64,000 nucleotides of DNA, taken from assembly GCF_002443255.2 (NCBI RefSeq), contig NW_019211459.1, forward strand, positions 20,133,540-20,197,539, in the 5' to 3' direction. Positions 25,569 through 38,040 of this stretch are shown piece by piece (positions within the stretch are counted from its first letter, which is position 1; each line of letters starts with the position of its first letter). This DNA comes from Varroa destructor. Its lineage: Eukaryota; Arthropoda; Arachnida; Mesostigmata; Varroidae. Below the pieces are notes generated by a model, which saw nothing but the letters and a program-made list of their open reading frames with translations, was not told the origin of the DNA and did no database searches. Position numbers and translations under genes: made by a program.

Positions 25569-27055
25569 ATTTAGGACGGCTACGTCCAGATTTTACAATA
25601 TGTCTGAATGTAACGGTCAGGATTTTCGATCTGCCTGATAATATCTAGCGCTGTGATCATTAATATTAGTTTATTATGCCCTGTCTACAGCGGGATGCCT
25701 CGGCTGATTCAATGACGAAATACTTCGAGCACAATATGCATAAATCAGTATAATTGTTTATATAATGCTTTCACTGTTCCTGCTTAGCGCTAGGCCTTTC
25801 TAATAAGCGAATGTTAGCTAGTAGAGTTCGCGCGCGTAAATTCAAACAACCATTTCAAGTTAATGATGTAATGATCGCTCAAGCTGAATAAACGCATTAA
25901 CAAGATTTACTCTACGAAGTCGATTCCACTTAAATTAATAGCTGTATTCCTGCATGTTCCTGAGATTCCAACATTACTATAATAAAAATAATTAAAGTTA
26001 CTATTTAATAGTCAAGCATACCTAAATTGTTGTGGTAGTGCGGGTACGCTTAATTCCTGCACGCTCATTTGGCCCAATCAGTTACCTAATAAGAATGTAT
26101 AAATCTATACTCTTACCATAATAATAGGCTGCAAAGTAAAAGAAAAAAGCCACCGTTTCACTTTCAATTAAATCACTTCAAAGGCACCTCATTTCTGTGA
26201 ACGTGTCGTCCTAATTCATTTCTAATTGTTTATACTGAATGAGTAAGGGAATGCTTTTGAATGGAACACTGTCTTACCGCGTTGGTCTTTCAGTGCCCCT
26301 CAACAGCGTCATTAACTTTAATTCCTTGCTAGCTTCGCACAGCGCGAAGTAATCGGTGCGATTGTGTCCACTTCAGTGGGTAAATTCATTCACTTGACAG
26401 CCTATGGCGTAATTTTGCTTTTGTCTGAAAACCCCAATGGTTGCCTGCGGCATAGGTTGATGCGATACTTGTCATTCTATAAAATTTCAAATGGCGTCAA
26501 TTAAAGCAATGTTGCATTTTTTGCACCTAAAAATGCCTTGTTTTGGCAACGGTTTCGGATGCCAGGATGAGATTCTACCTTTGTAGACGCACAAGCCTTA
26601 ACACATGCACTTTTCGTTGTGCTGATCACCCGACAACAAGATCTTCTCTGACAGTTAAAGTTAAGAGGTCAGCCGGTCTTCATTACCTGCAAGTAACTGC
26701 TCCGTCCGAGCAATTCTCACTTAAAGCAGTCCGCTTTCTAACTTCTCAGTAAACATCCACATAACATATCAGTTTATGTAGTTTCCCACCACTAATCTAA
26801 TCAATTTCCGAGTAGGATATACCAGTTCATGCTGAGCAAAAAAACTCCCTTACTAATGAGTTGTTGAATATGTCCACACATAGTCGCGTATAGGACAGAC
26901 AGGCTACGTAGTCCACTCTATGGCCTAGTGTTTACCGGTATATAGTGTAGCGCGCTCACAGCGTTCTACGGCGCAAATAAACCAAACTGTACACGATTGT
27001 ACAATCGTTAGCGGTGGATAGTATTTCCAAATAGGCCCATCATTGCTCAGCGCGC
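25569..27055. other. noncoding stretch
   Basis: AT-rich with no supported exon. The plus frame at 26543-26752 (69 codons) is unrecognised. Confidence 0.5.
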
Positions 27056-27960
27056 AACGACAACACTAATCAACCACAGTAACCCACTGAACACCAACTA
27101 TTACTGCTTTACGCGAGTCGGCAATGGCACCTCAACCCTACCATTAGCAAAGTGGACATAGCTAACCTGTCATACACACGAACGAACGACCTTGCCCAGA
27201 CGCTTTAGCTGGACGCTACCGCTGTGGTCCGACGATGCCGATCGACGTCGCTACCGCTCCCGTACCGCTGTTACATGCTGTTGGCTCGTGCGCGGCTATA
27301 CAGAGAAAACGACGACGAGGACGGTGGCGGTGACGATAGTAGCAGGTTTTTGTTGTCTTCATTTACGTTACCTTTGACGTTTTCATCTTTGCTATCGTCG
27401 TTGGCGAAGAAGACGCTACTTGGCAAAACCGGCAGCATCTGCTTGGATAACGCTCGAATTCGTAAACGAATACCATCACCACTGCCGCTGTATTCGATGC
27501 TCGCTTTGCGTCTACGAGGATAATTAATTGTACTTAGGGCTGTTTTGGTCAACCAGCCCGTCAACGACTTCGTTTTACGTACGTAGAGGCATCATCGGTG
27601 TTTTATCAGAAGGCGAATCGCAATCTACATCAGTTCTAGTCGCTGCAGTAGTTGTAGTAATCATGGCGCAAATCGTGATGACGCTGCTAATTTTAGCGAT
27701 GGCGGCAGTATGACGTTGCAATAATAGGACGACTAGCGGAGCTGCGACTAAATCGGTACCATGATCCAAAGAAGTCAAAGGGGTAGAAATGAGCTGTGCG
27801 GCGACGATAGGGCTTCTCGCCCCAATGCTCGTCGTGCTTCTTCTATATCCCTTTGTCATCGAACGCAGCACCAATGTAAACGGTGTACGTTCGCGCGTCT
27901 GGCTATCTATCTGTCTGTCTGTATGTTGTACATCCACCGCTTCGAAAAGTAATGGCTCTG
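27056..27960. other. GC-richer triplet island
   Basis: The composition shifts to many CGN, GAC/GTC and CAG/CTG triplets. Frames are open on both strands and in all phases (27224-27523 plus, 27271-27564 minus, 27575-27937 minus, among others), so open length alone cannot indicate coding. The GACGACGACGAGGAC-type patch near 27310 yields Asp/Glu on one strand and Ser/Ser/Ser on the other. No domain is recognised. It could be a UTR or regulatory island, or decayed repeat. Confidence 0.35.
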
Positions 27961-30267
27961 AGCCGACCTTGCCATTTACGTGTATTTGCCAGCTTGATCA
28001 GAATTTGCTCACTCTTGAGTCGAAACACAGTAAGTAGGTAATACACACATCGGTAATAAAACAGCCCAAGGGATAGATACTTGCATATGAATGAAAAGAC
28101 AATCAATTCGACACTGCCTGTACCAGCATTGCCGCTACAATGACGTCGCCGGGAGCCTCGAGGCTGTCGTTGACGATTCCATCGTTCCGTGTCTAAGTCC
28201 GATGAGCCTCGTAAGGTTCGATTTGTTTGTCGTCAAATTCTTATACCAAGCGACTAGCAGAACCGCCGCAGCCGTTGACCAATGACCACGACAGCGCTAG
28301 TGACTGCTATCGCAACGGCCACCGATTTGATCGGTGTTCTGATGTTCCTGACAACGGAATCGCATACTTACTCACATGAAGTACACGGACAGTGTGATGG
28401 TGATGACGGAACGGTTAAAGGGTGTCCCTTTATGTCCCTACGCAAAGAATAACCAGAATCCGATAAACTAAAAAGCTATCATAGTTTAAAACTATTATCT
28501 GTTGTTGTCGTCGTCGTCAAAGACGATTTGTCGTAGATAGCACGTACACCGTATTCAGTGTGTGAAAATGGCTTCCTAAAGTGTTCGAGGGCTAGGAAAA
28601 GACCTCGCTCGATCCAGAGACGTTTAGTTGTTAGGAAATAGCAGAAGCGAGAACGAATGTGGATATGAGAACGTACATACGTACGTTTGTGATGAATACG
28701 CCTCGAATCTATGCCATAATTTTTCCCTAGCAAGAAAATAAAATGAAACGAATAAAAAGGGAATCGTGCAGGTTGACTGAGAATAACCTTTGAGTCCGAG
28801 GCTAAAACTTTCAGATTTGCATATCGGAACTTGTGAATAGTACAATCATGTGCTCAACAGCTTTAGGTCACTTTAGATTGCTTGCAAGGAGCCCGAACGA
28901 ACATTTTAGGTGTGAAATAATGAAGTGAACATTTCTAGGAAGACACAAAGAAAGCGTGTTCCGTGATTATTTTGACGAAAGCTTGCACGAGAAAAGTAAG
29001 ATTACTATACAACAGATACAACGGCAATGCTCAGGCCTGCACCAGTTGCACACTCTTGAAGAGAAAAAGGTAGAAGTCAAAAGAAAACTAGGACTTAACT
29101 TAGAGTCGTCCCCATAGTAATTTGGACGGCCTAGGGCGACAGGAGCTGAACAGCAAAATCCGAGTACGTCATGAACGTTGGGAAGCTCAAAGAAGAAGAG
29201 GAGCAAACAAAACGCAGGCTTAAAACAGAGCTTCCCCAAATTATCTGGCATTGTATGGTAAAAAAAGAAAGTTTTTTTTTTCCACAGTCGGAATCGTATA
29301 AAATGAAATTATTGATCCAGAAGTAAGGACAAAGAAAAACTCTAATTGGAAAGTGCTGGGTTAGGTCCCGCATTACCCAAGCAAATATCTAGAACTGACG
29401 CTATAGGTATATGAAAATGAGAGTTGTATGTACAAACCAATCTGATATATGAAAAAGACCATCATTTTGATCTAGCAAATGGTTACTCTGCATAATATCC
29501 CCCTTGATAATGGTGAATTTTGCACAATTACAGTTGACATGAGTAGATTGAATTTTTTAAACTCTGTTGTGGGGTGCGCGCGATTTTAAAAATGTAATCC
29601 TCTCAATGAACGAAACGGTTTCTAATCGAACAACTTAAGACATCAAATTATTTAAAAAAAAAAAAAGGGGGTTTCTTTTCTATACGAGTTAATAAGGTGC
29701 TAAAACGTTAGCTTTTTGTAAATTACATAGTATCCTATACATACAATGAAATGTATTCGTACTGGTCAAAGCTTATCACCTAGGCCCTAACAAAATGAAA
29801 TATTGGAGAAAAACGAGCTCATCATAATTTACCTAATTTGGCATGCTAGTATGTTGTAAACATGGTTCTTCCCAGCCTCCCAGTACCTAGAATATACTAC
29901 TATATTCACTCAATATTGCCGTATTTTCTGTGGGCTGACAGTTTTTTTCGAAAAGTGTCTGCAAAGAGAGTGGTAGGCACGTTTTTTAATAGATATCTTA
30001 AATAACGAATAAGCTCACCATCCAAATCTATTGCAAGTCACCCTGGCGACAGATTCTAGAAACATGGATCCGCTAATTTAATAGAAAGCTTCACTTTCTG
30101 GGCTGGGTGTCTGCCAACCTTCGCGGACCTGCCACGCGTATTACATACATGTATACAATTAACATTGTTAGCACTTCGTACGAACCCCATTTGTGTTTTC
30201 TGATTCACAAAATTAACTGTTGATTAGAAATGTAGGAAAAGATGCTTTGGGGCTAAGTTCAACAACT
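27961..30267. other. noncoding stretch
   Basis: No exon with splice support. Short A-tracts occur, such as 29651-29664. Minus frames of 73-94 codons at 28479-29373 are Phe/Ser/Leu-rich products of A-rich DNA. Confidence 0.5.
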
Positions 30268-30273
30268 TTATTT
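30268..30273 (-). terminator. polyadenylation signal AATAAA (minus strand)
   Basis: AATAAA on the minus strand is followed by a GT-rich GTTGTTG stretch. It lies about 420 nt past the stop codon of the candidate terminal exon at 30690-30820 and would give a 3' UTR of ordinary length. AATAAA is common by chance in AT-rich DNA, so its value depends on that exon being real. Confidence 0.25.
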
Positions 30274-30689
30274 ATCAAAACGCTAACACGACATATGGCA
30301 AAAAATGAGAAGGCTCTTAACAAGCGCCTTCCTTCGGAATTTGTCTGTCCTAGGGAGCAGAAAAATAATTGATACCGTGTTAGTAATAGAATAGTTTTGC
30401 GTTCGTTTTCATAGCAAACAGTATTAATTGGCTCACACGTCATAACAACTTACTGCCAATATGCTACAAGCATAACGTTGTTGAAGTTTGCATCCGCAAT
30501 ATATCAACATTTCACCCCTCAAGTCTTTGGCCAATGAAATTCCATGAATTATACCCGCGATCCCATAGATACATCTGACAGAAGCAGACCAACAAAAGCT
30601 TAACGGCCCGTACCTCCAAGATGAAAGGAACCGGAATCGACGAATCGTTTCGCACGGAAAAATACTCCCTCTCAAAATGGAAGCTCAGA

Positions 30690-30820
30690 CTAGTGCAGCA
30701 GTATCTTCTCGCACTGCTGCAGCAGAGCCTGATTAAACGCATCTTCTACGGGTTGAAGATCGTCCCGACTGGCGCGGCGCCTCCCGGGAATGGCGTCCAC
30801 GAGTTTCTTGTGGCGTCTGC
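30690..30820 (-). CDS. candidate terminal coding exon, product unknown
   Basis: On the minus strand an acceptor, TTCGTTAATCAG, ends at 30821, and the sequence then becomes GC-rich with codon-like third positions up to TAG at 30690-30692. The longest frame (phase: two bases before the first full codon) gives a basic start (RRHKKLVDAIPGRRRASRDD) and then a helical stretch (VEDAFNQALLQQCEKILLH) ending at the TAG. Reading from the acceptor in phase 0 gives a different 24-residue end (NSWTPFPGGAAPVGTIFNP) that stops at an earlier TAG, so the true phase depends on an upstream exon not found with certainty. A minus-strand 54-nt piece at 32816-32869 would join in phase 0. I do not recognise either peptide. 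A polyadenylation signal lies at 30268-30273. Confidence 0.35.
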
Positions 30821-30821
30821 C

Positions 30822-32815
30822 TGATTAACGAATCGACAGACCGCTTATTCGAACAAAACAATATGGGAAAATATATAAAAGAACCTACACTAGAAAGAGT
30901 GATTTCTAAGTTGTTCACGTACTATACTCAATAGCGTACAAATACTAGCACATCACTGTGCCTCAGTCAGCAGTGTTTTGTGCCTGCAACTGTAGACGTC
31001 AAGCAATGCCTATTACAAAATCAACACATTGGGAAAAAATAAATTTTCATACGTCCGCCTCTAATTAGTGAACTAAGCCCTTATGGCTCATGTAATTGTT
31101 AATTTTAGAATGCGACAGATGATATTTGTTGTGGTTGCTCATCTTGGCGCAAAACTGCACACCTTCACAATCAAAATAAGAATGACAGAACTTGACAATC
31201 CTTAACGAAATCTAGTCTTACAACTACAACAGCCACGAGCTGTTAAAATTCGCTCGTGATTTATTTTATAAAAAAAAAACTTCAATTATTTCGAAGTTGA
31301 TAGCACATGTGTGTCGGGCACGAGTATGGGAACGAAGCTAGAAAAAAAAAAAAAAAAAAAAAAAAAGCAGAAACCAGAACTTATTCGCCATGTCGCCATT
31401 GTATAATTGCAAATCTATTTCCGTCGATCACATTTAACACGAATGGAGTTCGGCAACTTATCTAAAATATTAAAAAAATATACTATTATTATTTAAGCCA
31501 AACCAACGAAGGGCCCCATCAATTCGAAAAGGATAAATTGTTTTCGAAATCAGGCTGATCTGTTGCTCCCATATCATCGTAGCATACGAATGGAACTTAA
31601 GGTCCGTTTTAGCTGTTCCTACTTGAAGCTTTCCTTTCTACTCGGACCAGTTGCTACCGCACCTTCGGCATTGTATAGTCTATCCGCTGTGCTAGTTTAT
31701 CATCATCATAGCCGTTCGCGATATGCCAAGTTGTTTACTGACCTTGGAAGATCCGCCAGTCTGCTCGTCACGATAGGGTAGCTATACTTAGTTGCTAGCA
31801 ATTATATGCATTAGGTCACGACCTCTTATCTCACGCTGTGAACGACGTCGCTCGATATCCACGCTTTTGTGACATTAACGTATACGAACTTTACATAGAA
31901 AGAAGGGAAACGCAATTAGCTTGAGCTGTCGCGCACGTCATAAATCACTTCTTCAAACAAACTGCTTAGATGAAAGGGGCATTAGGGATCACCCCCGAGT
32001 CGCCCGCAGTTGGATGTTGCCGCTCCCAACGTATTTCTACGGTTATCCTTAGGCAACCTAAATTTTAACAGAAAAGCATTTTGACATATAGTTATTCGTA
32101 GTGAGCGGCTATTCATTAACTCGGAGAAAATATCTCATGGTGCTAACACCGTAGCGAAGGTTTTTATAAGAATACTGACTACGAAGCAAACACATAGTTC
32201 TTTTCTCAATTTAAGCTAAGTACTAAAAGCATTATCAGCTTCTTCACGACAATTTCCATGAAGCTGAAGTTTAAACCGAGATCTACATTGTAGTCATCGG
32301 ATTGTTCCTGGGCTTTGACAGGCGCCACTGCTGCTGCTACTACTGCTGATGTCAGTTTTTTACGTCGTGGTTTTTCCTGTTATTATTAATTTGCCTCTTG
32401 CAATTATCATTTAATTATTCCTGTACTGTCCCGCAACGTTGCTCGGGGGCTAAATCTCTAGCTGAGAAAGCTAGGAAACCGCTGACCTGAGCCCTTCTTC
32501 TAACATATTCTACATAATAGGAACGATTAGATAAAGAGACATAGATTTATCTTTCATTTGTCCCTGATTCTACTGATCGTTCTATTAACCATTGTTGCTA
32601 TCTTTGACATCTGCTATTGTTTGGAGATTTTGTTGTTTTTTTTCGTTCTAGTATTGCTGTTGTCTCTATGGCTACGTTTTCATCTTGTTAGAAGTTAGCG
32701 TTTCGTTAACGGTAACGGGTAACTTATTACGGCCCGACATACGATTATAATACCTATGATCATTATTGTAAAATCGCGTTTTAGTTGAGCATTTGCCGTT
32801 AGCTCAGCTTCTTAC
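30822..32815. other. noncoding stretch with poly-A tract
   Basis: AT-rich DNA with no supported exon, containing an A25 run at 31342-31366. The plus frame at 31563-31781 is unrecognised. If the minus-strand exon at 30690-30820 is real, this would be its upstream intron. Confidence 0.45.
31342..31366. repeat. poly-A tract (A25)
   Basis: An uninterrupted run of 25 A. No flanking target-site duplication or retroelement body was recognised. Confidence 0.95.
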
Positions 32816-32869
32816 TTTCAGCTGCCCGCAGTTCTGAGCCGCGTCCCCGTTTGAGTTGGTACAATCCGA

Positions 32870-33960
32870 CTGTTACATTTCACCGCACGAGCGAACGAAC
32901 GAACAAAAGGAAAAAGGACCACAACGACGTTTTACTAGTGTGTTTGTCGCCCCATAGCTCTACTATTAAGACGAATCGCATGCATCTATATTTGACTATA
33001 TCTCTGTCTGACGGTGCTTCGATTCGTTCGTGTGTCCACGACCGCACGAGTACGGATCTAGCGCAGATGTGCGCGGGATGAATTTGCCACGGTGGGCCGG
33101 CTGTGTTCTGTATCGCCGCACACAGGATTCGTCTCTGGACGGATGCCCACGCCGCAGATTTACTTCATTCGATCTACGGTACCCACTGCACCGGCAGCAA
33201 TAACACCATTAGTGGCCATCTCGAATGGCCAGTTTTATCCGTTCACGCAAGCGTTCCCTCTCAAGACGGTGAAACAGACGACAGTGACAACAAAATAAGC
33301 AACAATAGCAATAACAGCAGCAGCAGCAGCAGCAGCGGTCCGGACCAGAACAGCAAAAACACAGCAATTCCGTATGCAACTGTCTCCGCCGCAGCCGCGG
33401 CAGCAGTCGCTGCCAATAAAACAGCAGATGCTGAGCCGAAACAAAAAATAGAGCGACCACGAGTGAAGATACCATGGGCGTTGCTGTCGCGTCCATCAGC
33501 TCAACATTGAAACTACCGGCAGCGGTAAATGCAGCAGTCACAGTCCAGTTTAAAAAGTCCAGGTAAAAAAAGGTTGACGGGACCGAACGCTTGCCGGCAT
33601 AGTGCGGCTGTACGGGATCATGGAGCGGCCCATAGCTGAGGCAAATTTTTCCTTCTGCAACTGCCACTGTTCCCACCTTTACTTGAATCGTACCGGTTGA
33701 TATAGGCGACGCGGTCTATGGCAAAGTGCGGGTCTTACTCCTTTGGCCGGCGGTCCGCTCAAAATCGTAGAAAAGGCGATGGCGACAAAGCCACTGCGCA
33801 ATCCTGTTGTCGCCGGCGTAGCCGTCCTGGTTTGGCAGCATCATGCACTAGTTGTTGGTGGTCGTCTGCCGGCCGGTCGTCCAAATCCACATACCGTGTT
33901 CGCGCATCTCGCTCGCGTATCTGTATAGAAATGTTTGGCTTATTTTAACGTCTAGCGAGC
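32870..33960. other. GC-richer triplet island
   Basis: Open frames overlap on both strands: plus 33092-33298 and 33103-33510, minus 33209-33676 (155 codons). The plus frame 33103-33510 runs through a CAG tract as poly-Ser, then Ala-rich and Lys/Pro-rich sequence. The minus frame reads the same tract as poly-Cys. No domain is seen. Triplet repeats and stop-poor composition explain the open length, though an untranslated or regulatory exon is possible. Confidence 0.35.
33315..33336. repeat. (AGC)n trinucleotide repeat
   Basis: Seven consecutive AGC/CAG units within the island, adjoining CAATAG/CAATAA-like triplets. Confidence 0.9.
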
Positions 33961-35709
33961 CATGATCACGCGAGGTTATCGCGTCTGTATTTATTTATAC
34001 GTACAGGATAACAACAACAATTGCAAAAACAACACAGTGTGGTCCACCATTTGCGGAACTTTACGTAAAGATAGCATCGTCGTACGGATAGGCTATTGCA
34101 GTTAGTTGTTTCTAGCTAATGTAGCGAAAATGTGGCTTTAATAAGATTTTGCCGTTGTTATCGTTATGAGGACGATGATGGCAGAAATAGTGATGTTTGT
34201 GATGAGGCTTTGCGCTTGCGTCATTAAGCGTTTATGACTGTGAAGTGCGATGGTTTTGTAGGGTGCCAGTTTTGTCCTACAATAAATACAAAATACATAT
34301 ATTGTAATGGACGATGAGATGTTTTTGCTATTTTCATTTTCATACCTGAATGTATTGACGCTACGCTTACAAATCCATAGCCAGTTTACTAAATGGGTGT
34401 GTCTCTGAATTTGAATGAATCGTACGAAACTAGCTTTCGCTTACCGGGCGCTCCGAAAAGCTAGCCTAAGAGACGTGTTAGAGCTCACAGTCGTACGGTC
34501 GAGGTCTAAATTACAGGATGTGCTAGCGGTGAGAAAAAATCATTATTTTCACTTGGTATTTATTATGGGCCCGATTGGGGTTAATCTGCACATATTAGAG
34601 CATACCCAGACCGATCATTATGGGTATTATATAGTGTCTAGTCTTCTGGGAAAGCTGTTTTCTTCAATGAACTGACAGGCTTAACTGAACAGTCCAGCGC
34701 TTATTGCCCTCACCAACTCAATCAATTATTTAGCGTTTACATGTTATACCTAAATCTAATTGCACCCTATCTATTCCCTTATGGAGTTCGTAGAATTGTG
34801 TAGACGAAAAAGTGTATGTGTGTGTGTGTGTGTGTAGACATATACTTTGCGTTTTACCCTTTTAATTAAACATCCGATCCATACCGCGCACCCATGCTGA
34901 GGAACGCAACCCTGAGCTGCTCGGATCGATTCACAAACGACGAGGCCGATACCTTGACAAAATTGCGCTCGGCTTTAGTCTGGCACAGTACCTATCCTAG
35001 TCTGAACAAACACGAAACTCGGGCCCCTCTTGTTCTGTCGGTTTTAAGTTAATCTTTCCGGCCTTATAACACAAACAGGATCGCTCCGATCTAATCATTC
35101 TCGGCCATCTTGTTTTCTAAATTTTGACCCCGTCATTTTGATATTTGGTACTATAACATTGACCAGTATATCGCTGACGCGGATCTATAACATTACGTTT
35201 CATCAACATGACTTTTCTCCATTTTCGGCCAGCCGTACTGATAGTGACTACTCCGTTGTTTAACTCAGCAGTTAAAAACTCCACGAATTGCAATTGTATT
35301 GCAGTACGCCCTGGCAATTAGTTCGAGCCCTTGCGTCAGATAACACGATCTCCGCTGACGAAACGAACATATTGCAAATGTATTTACTCGTTCAATATGG
35401 AACGCGATATAGTGAACTCACTATGCATCTTTGGCAGCGTCGCTCAATTAAGAAAGAATACTTACACCCATTAAAAGTTTGGAAATAAGTTGAAGCTTTA
35501 CAGGATGAGGCTAGAGATGTACGCCTTCTATACTAAGGGAAAGTTCGGAAGCAACCAGCTTCTATATGGTTCGATTAGCCCTTCACCGCTATACCCAGAT
35601 CAGGTTATCAATTTGCACGTCAGAACTACTTCACATTCACCATAGCTTCATCTTCACTTGAAATAGGTCACCATCTGTTGGTTCTCAGACATCACGCTTG
35701 CAGTCTACA
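33961..35709. other. noncoding stretch
   Basis: No supported gene. It includes a (GT)n tract at 34812-34835. The 86-codon plus frame at 34415-34675 is unrecognised and lacks splice support. Confidence 0.5.
34812..34835. repeat. (GT)n microsatellite
   Basis: GT dinucleotides with one TA interruption at the left end. Confidence 0.9.
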
Positions 35710-35751
35710 GATAAACTACTCATGCATCTGACGATGCATGAGTAGTTTATC
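35710..35751. repeat. perfect 19-bp inverted repeat, 4-nt loop
   Basis: GATAAACTACTCATGCATC (35710-35728) is followed by TGAC and then its exact reverse complement (35733-35751). It lies in mixed-composition DNA, so it is not a by-product of simple repeat. Perfect arms with a tiny loop suggest a recent template-switch (snap-back) event or selection for a hairpin. Confidence 0.95.
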
Positions 35752-36966
35752 GCTTAATCATGGAACAATAACCCTTCGACGAGCTTTTCTCTTTATTTTA
35801 TTTTAATCGATTTGTATTAAATATGCGCCGTTATTATCTATGATTTTTTTGCCATTTTTTCGTGACTTGATGAGAGCCCTTTAGAGCTTAATAAAGAACT
35901 TACCAGTAAGCTGTGAAAGCAAGGCCTGAAAGGTACGACGGATAACGGACAACCTTCTACGATAATCTTTGCATTTTTTTTTCTTACTGTAACCCTTGCG
36001 GTGTGAGGCCTAGTTTGTTAACCTTTGCTGCTTGACGCGAAGTTTTTTTATCATCTCGCACAATTACTTACGAAAAACCTGAGCGTTACTCTGTAGTGGA
36101 TAACACCTGCTTTAGACCACTGAACAAACACCATCAGCTTTTGCGTTTTGTACGTTTATTAGGGTGATATTCCATCAGTTCAGTTGTATCCATTTACCAT
36201 TATAACCAGTCACGCCTCGATGCGGGGTGGGTTACCTTTGTAACCTGAGGACCGTATCGCCCAAATCACGTGCCACCTATTTATTAAGCGTTATTTTTCT
36301 TTATTCATTTGATCTAGGTGAGCAAGTTGGGAATTTTTACTCCCCAAGCATCACGCCTGTGTCCTAAAACCGTGATAAAGTGGCTTCAACCACAGCTTTC
36401 CGTTCTCTCTTACGCACTTCCTTAGGGGCTCTTCGACAAGGCTCACTTTTGCGTTCGAAATCTTCAACGAGTGGTTAACAGTGTCTATAGCAATAAAACC
36501 CTTATCGAACAGACGTTGTCTCCACCGTTGTAGTTCCAAGGTGGAACCCATATCTATAAACCAGGTAAATTTTCTGGCCTTCCGTGATGCACTATAACTC
36601 ACTAGCTAAGAGTCTGATCTGAGATACCCGATCGAATAGTCTTCAATCATGAAAAGAATCGAAAAAAAAAAAAATTGTCACGAATTATGGCGTAAACATG
36701 CTTCGCTTTGTGCTAAGAGTCAATCGCCTGACGCAATGCTTCAGAGCAACACGCACGTAAAACTCGGAGCATCTATTTGTAGACACTAGCAAGCTTTCAT
36801 AAGCTCAGTGCTTCTGCTGTTTAGTTCCTATGTTTCTATGTCAATTATTTTTATAACCAATAATAAAACATTAATTATTGTTATTATTACCTAATCAGTG
36901 AAGTTCGTAGATTGGTGTATAGATATTATTTACACACGGCTTCCAATCCACCAATATCTCTCTCTC
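35752..36966. other. noncoding stretch
   Basis: AT-rich with no recognised gene. The 83-codon minus frame at 36351-36602 has no motifs. The recursive-splice-like site at 36316-36323 is listed separately. Confidence 0.5.
36295..36323 (+). promoter_or_regulatory. second candidate recursive splice site
   Basis: A pyrimidine-rich stretch (TTTTTCTTTATTCATTTGAT) leads to CTAG ending at 36317, directly followed by GTGAGC at 36318-36323. The form matches an abutting 3' and 5' splice site on the plus strand, the same strand as the site at 9273. The donor is weaker than GTAAGT. Confidence 0.18.
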
Positions 36967-37032
36967 AGTGTGTGTGTGTGTGTGTGTAGGTGTATATATA
37001 CATATATAGATATATATATATATATATATATA
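36967..37032. repeat. compound GT / TA microsatellite
   Basis: A (GT)n run is followed by TATATACATATATAGA and a long (AT)n run. Confidence 0.9.
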
Positions 37033-37130
37033 ATTTCGCAAAGGAGCTGACAAGCAGTTAGCTGTTCGGCAGTATTGAGTAGTCGACATAGTCTGCCGAA
37101 TCCCTAGTTGGGTTGAATGGCGGTTTAATA

Positions 37131-38040
37131 AAGCTACGTTAGCTCTTCCTTGGTCGTTTGCGCCTTTGTCGTATCGTCTTTGACTACTGTTACCACGAAG
37201 GTAAGTCCTTCATTACCACTTCGACAGCCATTGCCCTTATTGCTATTACTTATTACGACTGCTATTGCCATTGTTACCAGCAAATACTTCCACTTTATCT
37301 CTCGCTCTCTCCGCCTTTCCTCTTCCAATTCTTCACCGTTCTCTGTCATTGTTCCTGCCGTTGTCTCAACCTCATTCAGTCCGTGCGTTTTCCGCAATTC
37401 GTTGCAACTTCTGCAGCGAAAGCCACAGTACCGGTCACAATCACAGCATTTGCACCAGCGGCAGCATCACGTGTAACAGCCGAAACTTTTCTATTAGTCT
37501 GTGCTGCCACCGAGCATTAACGAAATCGCGCCTTGAAGTCGGCTGCTCTGTTTCTCCACCATAGGAGTAGCGTCGTAGAAGCAGTGGCTACTGCTACAGT
37601 AGCAGCTGCTTATACTTTTGCTGGTGCTGGCCCTTTTGGGTCTGACTATAATGGTTGTTATATGTGTATACTTCAACAGGATTTCGGGTGCCGCGACGGC
37701 CCTAGACGAGGCGCCTAGGGGCATCAAAAATCCAAGCAAAAGACGTTGCTAACACTCCTATCGCTGAAACTGGAAGATGGCTAAGCGATCGAACCGTGGC
37801 GAAAAGTCTGTCGGTTTTTGAGGGGTTTTAAAGAGAATCACTACTACAAGCCGTGCAACACTCCGGCAATCCGACCAGAGCCAGACAATAACGAGGGCAA
37901 GAGTAGAACTATTTGGTTGGAAGTGGCGGACGGACCGATGGAAATAGGGGGCAAAGAATGGAACAAATTGGCGATGTGTGGGACACACGATGAACGCAGA
38001 AAAGCAAAACTTGCCAAGGCACAATGTACAAGCCAGCAGG
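37131..38040. other. triplet-rich island
   Basis: All three plus frames are open for about 100 codons at 37150-37564, and minus frames overlap, so the open length reflects a CT-rich, stop-poor composition. A consensus donor GAAG|GTAAGTC lies at 37199 on the plus strand, but no matching acceptor or sensible upstream peptide is seen. The right part (37818-38069) is purine-rich on the plus strand and encodes an unrecognised Lys/Glu-rich peptide. Confidence 0.35.

Noticed and set aside
33209..33676. 155-codon minus frame with a poly-Cys segment
   Set aside because: It is the reverse reading of a CAG repeat within a multi-frame-open island, with no domain or splice support.
34415..34675. Possible tRNA-derived element (TTAGAGCTCACAGTCGTACG)
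   Set aside because: The spacing and the B-box-like part do not match a tRNA promoter, and no cloverleaf can be drawn.
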